Below are positions 56,172 to 64,000 of a DNA stretch of 64,000 bases, in pieces (the stretch's first letter is position 1; each line of letters opens with the position of its first letter). This DNA is from Micromonospora sicca (GTDB lineage Bacteria; Actinomycetota; Actinomycetes; Mycobacteriales; Micromonosporaceae). The stretch spans positions 60,105 to 124,104 of the forward strand of contig NZ_QGKS01000294.1 of NCBI RefSeq assembly GCF_003172935.1, given 5' to 3'. Made by a program: the position numbers and the translations under genes. Below the pieces are notes generated by a model. That model saw only the letters and a program-made list of their open reading frames with translations, did no database searches and had not been told where the DNA came from.

Positions 56172-57689
56172 TCAGCCGCCGGTCAGGGTCTCCAGCAGAT
56201 CCTTGGCGGTGTCGCAGCGGTCGAAGAGGGCGCCGACGTGCTTGCGCGTGCCCCGCTCCGGCTCCATCATCGGCACCCGGACCAGCGACTCCCGGCCCAC
56301 GTCGAAGATCACCGAGTCCCAGCTCGCCGCAACCACCTCGGAGGCGTACTGGGCCAGGCAGCGGCCGCGGAAGTAGGCCCGGGTGTCCTCCGGCGGCTCG
56401 GTCATCGCGGTCCGGGTCTGCTCGTCGGTCAGCAGCGTCTTCATCGATCCGCGCGAGACCAGCCGGTGGTAGAGCCCCTTCTCCGGGCGGACGTCGGAGT
56501 ACTGCAGGTCGACCAGCTGGAGCTTGTGCGAGCCCCAGGCGAGCTTCTCCCGCTCCCGGTACCCCTCCAGCAGCCGCAGCTTGGCCACCCAGTCCAGCTC
56601 GTCGGCGCAGAGGAACGCGTCCCGGCCGAGCCGGTCCAGCACGCTCTCCCAGCGGTCGAGCACGTCCGCGGTCTGCTCGTCCACGTCGCTGCCGTACCGG
56701 TCGTCCACGAAGGACCGGACCCGATCCAGGTACGCCCACTGCACGTCCAGGGCGGTCAGCTTGCGGCCGTCGCGCAGCCGCATCAGGTGCTTCAGCGACG
56801 GGTCGTGGCTGACCGCGCGCAGCTCGCTGACCGGGTCGGCGATGCCCAGGTCCGGGCTGAGCGCCTTCTCCTCGATCATGGTGAGGATGAGCGCGGTGGT
56901 GCCGACCTTCAGGTAGGTGGAGATCTCCGAGAGGTTGGCGTCGCCGATGATGACGTGCAGCCGGCGGTACTTGTCGGCGTCCGCGTGCGGCTCGTCGCGG
57001 GTGTTGATGATCGGCCGCTTGAGGGTGGTCTCCAGCCCGACCTCGACCTCGAAGAAGTCGGCGCGCTGCGAGATCTGGAAGCCGCTCTGGCCGCCGTCCT
57101 GGCCGATGCCGACGCGGCCGGCCCCGCAGATGATCTGCCGGGTGACGAAGAACGGCGTCAGGTACGCCACGATGTCGGCGAACGGGGTCTGCCGCCGCAT
57201 CAGGTAGTTCTCGTGGGCGCCGTAGCTGGCGCCCTTGTTGTCGGTGTTGTTCTTGTAGAGGTGGATCCACTGGGTGCCCGGGATGGTGGCGGCCCGGCGG
57301 GCCGCCTCGGCCATCACCCGCTCCCCCGCCTTGTCCCAGCGCACCACGTCGAGCGGGTTGGTCACCTCGGGGGTGGAGTACTCGGGGTGCGCGTGGTCGA
57401 CGTAGAGCCGGGCGCCGTTGGTGAGTATTACGTTGGCCAGCCCGAGGTCCTCGTCGGCGAGCGCCTCGGCGGGGTCGTAGGCCGCGCCGGAGTAGGTGAA
57501 GCCGCGGGCGTCGCGCAGCGGCGACTCCTCCTCGTAGTCCCAACGGGCCCGGCCACCGCGATTGAGTTCGGGGCGCGCCCCGTAGGCGTTCACCACCTGG
57601 GAGGAGGTGACCATCGGGTTGGCCCCGGCCTGGCCGGGTACGGAGATGCCGTACTCGACCTCGGTGCCCATGATCCGTCTAACGCTCAT
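56172..57689 (-). CDS. dop: Pup deamidase/depupylase Dop
   Basis: A 505-aa enzyme of the PafA/Dop family. The start [20 protein letters not shown] contains the nucleotide-site Glu motif; [18 protein letters not shown] carries the catalytic Asp loop; [20 protein letters not shown] and [20 protein letters not shown] follow. The insert [18 protein letters not shown] near residues 65-85 corresponds to the Dop-specific loop absent from PafA. It deamidates the Pup C-terminal Gln and removes Pup from substrates. It lies between mpa and pup on the same strand. Confidence 0.97.
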   Translation of the reverse strand: MSVRRIMGTEVEYGISVPGQAGANPMVTSSQVVNAYGARPELNRGGRARWDYEEESPLRDARGFTYSGAAYDPAEALADEDLGLANVILTNGARLYVDHAHPEYSTPEVTNPLDVVRWDKAGERVMAEAARRAATIPGTQWIHLYKNNTDNKGASYGAHENYLMRRQTPFADIVAYLTPFFVTRQIICGAGRVGIGQDGGQSGFQISQRADFFEVEVGLETTLKRPIINTRDEPHADADKYRRLHVIIGDANLSEISTYLKVGTTALILTMIEEKALSPDLGIADPVSELRAVSHDPSLKHLMRLRDGRKLTALDVQWAYLDRVRSFVDDRYGSDVDEQTADVLDRWESVLDRLGRDAFLCADELDWVAKLRLLEGYREREKLAWGSHKLQLVDLQYSDVRPEKGLYHRLVSRGSMKTLLTDEQTRTAMTEPPEDTRAYFRGRCLAQYASEVVAASWDSVIFDVGRESLVRVPMMEPERGTRKHVGALFDRCDTAKDLLETLTGG

Positions 57690-57822
57690 CGACTGCCCGC
57701 TCCCGCTCGCCCGTCCCGGTCCCCCGTCACGTCGAGCGTAGTCGCGATCACGCGGGATGGGGGCTTGCCGGCGGCCCGGCGTACCGTGTGGCGGCGCGCG
57801 GCCGGGTCGGGCGGTGACGCGC

Positions 57823-57857
57823 GGAGGCCCGCGGCGCGACGCGCCACGGGCCTCCGT
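57823..57857 (-). terminator. Hairpin downstream of mpa
   Basis: A perfect 10-bp stem (57823-57832 with 57848-57857) lies 14 bases past the mpa stop and contains a second small GGCGCG/CGCGCC stem in its loop. No T-run. Dop, 170 bases beyond, therefore probably has its own promoter in this gap. Confidence 0.7.
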
Positions 57858-57870
57858 CGTGCTGGTCGGG

Positions 57871-59652
57871 CTACAGGTACTGGCCGGTGTTGCTGGCGGT
57901 CTCTATCGACCTGCCGGCCTCCGCGCCCTTGCCGCCGGAAACGAGGGTCCGGATGTAGACGATCCGCTCGCCCTTCTTGCCGGAGATGCGGGCCCAGTCG
58001 TCGGGGTTGGTGGTGTTGGGCAGGTCCTCGTTCTCCCGGAACTCGTCGACGCAGGCGTCGAGCAGGTGCTGCAGCCGCAGCCCCTTGCGCCCGGAGGTGA
58101 GGAACTCCTTGATGGCCATCTTCTTGCCCCGGTCGACAATGTTCTGGATCATCGCGCCGGAGTTGAAGTCCTTGAAGTAGAGGACTTCCTTGTCGCCGTT
58201 GGCGTAGGTGACTTCGAGGAAGCGGTTCTCCTCGGTCTCCGAGTACATCCGCAGGACGACCGCGTCGATCATCGCGGCCACGGTGGCCTGCGGGTCGCCG
58301 CCGTGCTCGGCCAGGTCGTCCGGGTGCAGGGGCAGCCCGGAGAGGATGTACTTGGAGAAGATGTCCTTGGCCGCCTCGGCGTCCGGCCGCTCGATCTTGA
58401 TCTTCACGTCGAGCCGGCCGGGGCGCAGGATCGCCGGGTCGATCATGTCCTCCCGGTTGGAGGCGCCGATGACGATGACGTTCTCCAGGCCCTCCACGCC
58501 GTCGATCTCGCTGAGCAGCTGCGGGACGATGGTGTTCTCCACGTCCGAGGAGACGCCGGAGCCGCGGGTGCGGAACACCGAGTCCATCTCGTCGAAGAAC
58601 ACGATCACCGGGGTGCCCTCGCCGGCCTTCTCCCGGGCGCGCTGGAAGATCAACCGGATGTGCCGCTCGGTCTCGCCGACGTACTTGTTGAGCAGCTCGG
58701 GACCCTTGATGTTGAGGAAGAAGCTGGTGTGCTTCTCCTCGCCACGCCGCTCGGCGATCTTCTTGGCCAGCGAGTTGGCCACCGCCTTGGCGATCAGCGT
58801 CTTGCCGCAACCGGGCGGGCCGTAGAGCAGGATGCCCTTCGGCGGGCGGAGCTGGTGCTCACGGAACAGGTCGGCGTGCAGGAAAGGCAGCTCCACCGCG
58901 TCGCGGATCTGCTCGATCTGCGCGTGGAGGCCACCGATGTCGGTGTAGTCGACGTCGGGCACCTCCTCCAGGACCAGCTCCTCGACCTCGCTCTTCGGGA
59001 TCCGCTCGTACGCGTACGCCGAGCGGGGCTCGATCATGAGCGAGTCGCCGGCCCGGATCGGCGAGCCGATCAGGGTCTCGGCGAGGTGCACGATCCGCTC
59101 CTCGTCGGAGTGCGAGACCACCAGCGCCCGGTCGCCCGGGGCGCCGTCGGGACCCGCGAGGATCTCCTTGAGCATCACGACCTCACCGACCCGCTCGTAG
59201 CCGAACGCGTCGACGATGTTGAGCGCGTCGTTGAGCAGGACCTCCTGGCCGCGCCGGAGCTCGTCGACCTCCAGCGAGGGCGAGACGGCGACCCGGAGCT
59301 TGCGCCCGCCGGTGAACACGTCCACCGTGCCGTCGTCGTGCTTGGCCAGGAAGACACCGTAGCCACTGGGTGGCTGCGCGAGGCGGTCGATCTCCTCCTT
59401 GAGCGTCACGATCTGCGCGCGAGCCTCCTTGAGGGTGCTCACGAGCCGTTCGTTGTTCTCGGTCAGCCGCGCCAACTGTGCCTGGGTGGCCGCCAGCCGC
59501 TCTTCGAGCTGCCGGACGTGTCGGGGGCTTTCGGTCAACTTGCGCCGCACCAGAGCGAGTTCCTCTTGAAGGAACGCGACCTGCGTGGAGAGATCGTGGG
59601 CCTCCTTCTCCCACCGTGCGGCGCGCGAGTCCGCGTCGTCGCTGCGTGCCAC
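57871..59652 (-). CDS. mpa: Proteasome-associated AAA ATPase Mpa/ARC
   Basis: A 593-aa ring ATPase that recruits pupylated proteins, unfolds them and passes them to PrcAB. Residues about 12-95 form the coiled coil that captures Pup ([36 protein letters not shown]). Two OB domains follow. The AAA module has Walker A GPPGCGKT, Walker [13 protein letters not shown] and the Arg-containing [17 protein letters not shown]. The C-terminus TGQYL matches the tail that docks into the alpha ring. GTG 59652 follows GGGGAGGTGGG. It is divergent from a ferredoxin gene and ahead of dop, with a hairpin in between. Confidence 0.97.
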   Translation of the reverse strand: MARSDDADSRAARWEKEAHDLSTQVAFLQEELALVRRKLTESPRHVRQLEERLAATQAQLARLTENNERLVSTLKEARAQIVTLKEEIDRLAQPPSGYGVFLAKHDDGTVDVFTGGRKLRVAVSPSLEVDELRRGQEVLLNDALNIVDAFGYERVGEVVMLKEILAGPDGAPGDRALVVSHSDEERIVHLAETLIGSPIRAGDSLMIEPRSAYAYERIPKSEVEELVLEEVPDVDYTDIGGLHAQIEQIRDAVELPFLHADLFREHQLRPPKGILLYGPPGCGKTLIAKAVANSLAKKIAERRGEEKHTSFFLNIKGPELLNKYVGETERHIRLIFQRAREKAGEGTPVIVFFDEMDSVFRTRGSGVSSDVENTIVPQLLSEIDGVEGLENVIVIGASNREDMIDPAILRPGRLDVKIKIERPDAEAAKDIFSKYILSGLPLHPDDLAEHGGDPQATVAAMIDAVVLRMYSETEENRFLEVTYANGDKEVLYFKDFNSGAMIQNIVDRGKKMAIKEFLTSGRKGLRLQHLLDACVDEFRENEDLPNTTNPDDWARISGKKGERIVYIRTLVSGGKGAEAGRSIETASNTGQYL

Positions 59653-59829
59653 GTCCCACCTCCCCGGGGGGCTTGAACGTTCTGACCTAACACTAGCCGC
59701 TATGAGCCCGATTCGGTCCCGCGCAACGCGCTCGTCACCGAAGCTTGATCGCCAAGGGCTGGTCGTCGGGCGGGTACTGGCGTTCGGGTACCGTCGGAGC
59801 GTGGGACGGGAGAACATGGGGGGTGCACG

Positions 59830-60126
59830 ATGACGCAGGTCGCGACGGACCAGCTTCAGGTCTGGGTGGATCAGGACCTCTGCACGGGCGACGGGCTCTG
59901 CGTACAGTACGCGCCGGAGGTCTTCGAGTTCGACGTCGACGGCCTGGCGTACGTCAAGGGCGCCGACGGTGAGCTGCGGCTGGCCCCGGGCAGCCGGGTG
60001 GACGTGCCCGAGCACCTGCGCCTCGAGGTGATCGACTCGGCGAAGGAGTGCCCGGGCGAGTGCATCCACGTGGTGCGCGGCAGCGACGGCGTCGAGGTGG
60101 CCGGCCCGGACGCCGAGGAGGACTGA
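59830..60126 (+). CDS. [3Fe-4S]-type ferredoxin
   Basis: A 98-aa ferredoxin with Cys18, Cys24, Cys74 and Cys78. The pattern CTGDGLC (Cys-x5-Cys) then CPGEC near the end is that of actinomycete single-cluster ferredoxins, where Asp/Gly replaces the second Cys of a [4Fe-4S] site. The acidic middle ([15 protein letters not shown]) fits electron-transfer partners such as cytochrome P450. GGGGGGTG precedes ATG 59830. Divergent neighbour of mpa, a placement common in actinomycetes; no P450 or reductase is nearby. Confidence 0.9.
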   Translation: MTQVATDQLQVWVDQDLCTGDGLCVQYAPEVFEFDVDGLAYVKGADGELRLAPGSRVDVPEHLRLEVIDSAKECPGECIHVVRGSDGVEVAGPDAEED

Positions 60127-60133
60127 CCCGCCC

Positions 60134-60198
60134 GCCTGCCGGTCCCCGGGTGGAGGCGGCAGGCTTCCGAGCCGGTGGCCGCGTGCGGCTACCGGCTC
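60134..60198. terminator. Double hairpin between ferredoxin and the convergent unknown gene
   Basis: Two stems lie in tandem: an 8-bp stem 60134-60141/60157-60164 and a 14-bp stem 60169-60182/60185-60198 with one G-U pair. They fill the gap between two convergent stops and the second overlaps the stop of the unknown gene, so both transcripts can end here. No T-run. Confidence 0.75.
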
Positions 60199-60769
60199 AC
60201 AGCATCGGGCGGCCGACCACCGAGGCGACCAGCCGGGCGAACTCCTCCAGCCGGGCGATCTGCCCCGCGCCGCCGTCGTCGAGGGTCTTGCCGAAGCGCA
60301 GCGCGTCGTGCCGCGGCCCGGCGGCCATCTCGTCCCCGGGCGGCGCCTCGTCCAGCGAGGTCAGCAGCAGGTAGACGTCGATGCTGTCGACCCGGATCTC
60401 GCCCGTGTCGGCCCGGGTGAGCCGCCGTCGGCAGCCGACCTCGGTCACCGTGGAGACCGGCACCACCCGCAGCGACGAGGTCATCGACCCGGGCGGCCCC
60501 TCCCCCGGCGGGACGTCCTCGCCGTGCCAGAGCACCAGCCGGCTGCCGTCGCAGACGACGACCTCCTGCCACACGCCGTTGACCTCGTTCACGAAGCGTT
60601 CCAGGGTGAAGCCGAGCACGGAGGCGCCGCGCAGCACCCCGCCGAGCGCCTCCAGGGCCACGTCCGGGTCGCGCAGATAGGCCCGCGCCGCCGATTCGAG
60701 GTCGGTGTACGGCGACCAGTCCGGGAAGACCGCGGGCAGGTCACCGTTGCCGAAGCCCGGGCTGCTCAT
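60197..60769 (-). CDS. Conserved-looking hypothetical protein (190 aa)
   Basis: A 190-aa protein starting at ATG 60769 with GGTGG upstream. The sequence is well structured: [60 protein letters not shown]. It shows no membrane segment and no motif I can assign to an enzyme. It lies between trmI and the ferredoxin, 92 bases after the trmI stop on the same strand. Codon pattern and compactness suggest a real gene; function unknown. Confidence 0.65.
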   Translation of the reverse strand: MSSPGFGNGDLPAVFPDWSPYTDLESAARAYLRDPDVALEALGGVLRGASVLGFTLERFVNEVNGVWQEVVVCDGSRLVLWHGEDVPPGEGPPGSMTSSLRVVPVSTVTEVGCRRRLTRADTGEIRVDSIDVYLLLTSLDEAPPGDEMAAGPRHDALRFGKTLDDGGAGQIARLEEFARLVASVVGRPML

Positions 60770-60860
60770 GCCACCGTCTCCACCCGCTCGGTGTCGTCCC
60801 GGCGCCCGTCCGCGCCGGGACACATGATCGCCTGTCCCCTGCCGGGCCGACCCACCGGAG

Positions 60861-63006
<2,146 letters not shown>

Positions 63007-63059
63007 GCGCCGGTGCGGCGACGGCGGCCCTGTCACACCGGTGCCCTAACCTTCCGGAC

Positions 63060-64000
63060 ATGACGGCGGAACCGGTGATCGACGCACAGGACAGCCTCGC
63101 CCCGGCGGCGGTGCCACCCACGGTTCGGGCGTCGCTGTCGCCGTCGCGGGCGGCGGACTTCAAGACCTGCCCCCTGCTCTACCGGTTCCGCAGCATCGAC
63201 CGGCTGCCCGAGCGGCCCACCGTGGAGCAGGCCCGGGGCACGCTGGTGCACGCCGTGCTGGAGCGGCTGTTCGACCTGCCGGCGGCGGCCCGCACGCCGG
63301 AGTCCGCGGGTGACCTGGTGGCCCCGCAGTGGGACCGGCTGGTCACCGAGGAGCCGGAGCTGGCGGGCCTGTTCGCCGAGGGCGACGCCGCCGGCGCCGC
63401 CGAGTTCCTCCGCTCGGCCGCCGCGCTGCTGCAGGGCTACTTCGCGGTGGAGGATCCGCGCCGGTTGGAGCCCGCCGAGCGGGAGGCGTTGATCTCCGCG
63501 GTGGTCGACGACGAGCTGCTGATCCGGGGCTACCTGGACCGGCTCGACGTCGCGCCGGACGGGGCGCTGCGGGTGGTCGACTACAAGACCGGTGGCGCGC
63601 CGCGGGAGGCCTTCGAGGCACGGGCGCTGTTCCAGCTCAAGTTCTACGCCCTGGTGCTGTGGCGGACCCGGGGGGTGGTGCCGCGGGTGCTGCGGCTGCT
63701 CTACCTCAAGGACGCCGAGATCTGCGACTACACCCCGGACGCCGAGGAGCTGCTGCGCTTCGAGCGCACGGTGGTGGCGCTCTGGCAGGCCATCGAGCAG
63801 GCCACCGCGCGGCAGGATTTCCGGCCCCGGCCCAGCCGGCTCTGTGACTGGTGCAGCCACCAGGCGCACTGCCCGAGCTTCGGCGGCACCCCGCCGCCCT
63901 TCCCGACCACCGCCATCACCGATCCGCTGCGCGATGCCCGGTCCGGGCCGGTCGCCCCGGGCGCCGGTGGCCAGCAGCTGCCCGAACACTTGCTGAAGGC
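63060..64000 (+). CDS. RecB-type PD-(D/E)XK exonuclease, C-terminus outside window
   Basis: The frame opens at ATG 63060 and runs to the right edge (313 codons seen). The start region SLSPSRAADFKTCPLLYRFR contains Cys37. The nuclease core is LIRGYLDRLDVAPDGALRVV, followed by DYKTG, giving the catalytic Asp-x(n)-Asp-x-Lys. The last Cys group CDWCSHQAHC, together with Cys37, forms the four-Cys iron-sulfur staple of AddB/Cas4-type nucleases. Stand-alone actinomycete members are called RecB-family exonucleases. It is divergent from the site-2 protease with at most 53 bases between starts. Confidence 0.9.
   Translation, partial: MTAEPVIDAQDSLAPAAVPPTVRASLSPSRAADFKTCPLLYRFRSIDRLPERPTVEQARGTLVHAVLERLFDLPAAARTPESAGDLVAPQWDRLVTEEPELAGLFAEGDAAGAAEFLRSAAALLQGYFAVEDPRRLEPAEREALISAVVDDELLIRGYLDRLDVAPDGALRVVDYKTGGAPREAFEARALFQLKFYALVLWRTRGVVPRVLRLLYLKDAEICDYTPDAEELLRFERTVVALWQAIEQATARQDFRPRPSRLCDWCSHQAHCPSFGGTPPPFPTTAITDPLRDARSGPVAPGAGGQQLPEHLLK

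Overview
The window reads as chromosome of a very high-GC actinomycete. Frequent GTG starts, 4-nt GTGA and ATGA gene overlaps, a Pup-proteasome locus, Tat export genes, HelY, BTAD/AfsR-type regulation and a SapB-type (ram/amf) lanthipeptide locus together suggest a filamentous or sporulating actinomycete. The gene style is most like Micromonosporaceae, but that assignment is an inference, not a measurement. No rRNA, tRNA, CRISPR array, insertion sequence or phage gene was recognised.

Layout. Positions 1-2000 (minus) hold a partial nitroreductase, two small unknown genes and a GNAT acetyltransferase. Positions 2300-13100 hold a SapB-like lanthipeptide island: ramC (class III synthetase), a 39-aa ramS precursor, ramA and ramB (ABC exporter), and two divergently read LuxR-type atypical response regulators. 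The island is bracketed by two secreted Pro/Ala/Val-rich proteins of similar architecture, with a frameshifted aminotransferase remnant next to ramC. Positions 13300-23300 carry a CapA-like lipoprotein, an alpha/beta hydrolase facing a 1015-aa AfsR-like regulator, and a PotABCD-type ABC transporter operon with a hotdog thioesterase. Positions 23400-31300 carry a membrane GGDEF protein, a NamZ-like cell-wall amidohydrolase/muramidase (DUF1343), deoC facing a GntR repressor across two identical 12-bp palindromes, LtrA, a DUF4037 protein and a 5'-3' exonuclease.

Positions 31285-43650 contain HelY helicase followed by assorted single genes: HAD hydrolase, AraC regulator, EamA exporter, diacylglycerol-kinase-like protein, zinc alcohol dehydrogenase, an SCP2-like plus glycogen-debranching-like pair, a BtuF-like binding protein and a TOPRIM protein. 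Positions 43700-60200 are the proteasome/pupylation region: tatC, tatA, pafC, pafB, pafA, prcA, prcB, an endonuclease VII-like gene, pup, dop and mpa, all on the minus strand, plus a ferredoxin. This order is interrupted by a cation diffusion facilitator, a DUF3866 protein, a Cys-rich/AhpD-like pair and a dTDP-glucose 4,6-dehydratase-like gene. The right end has trmI, a site-2 protease and a partial RecB-type nuclease.

How the genes work together. In the ram island RamC should dehydrate and cyclise RamS, RamA/RamB should export it, and the two regulators probably control the operon. The flanking secreted proteins may be further surface components. In the proteasome region Dop deamidates Pup, PafA ligates Pup to substrates, Mpa unfolds them and PrcAB degrades them; PafB/PafC form the WYL-domain regulator pair. 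Several genes have start regions that look damaged by single-base changes (trmI, the AhpD-like gene, the AraC gene), which could be true mutations or draft-sequence errors.
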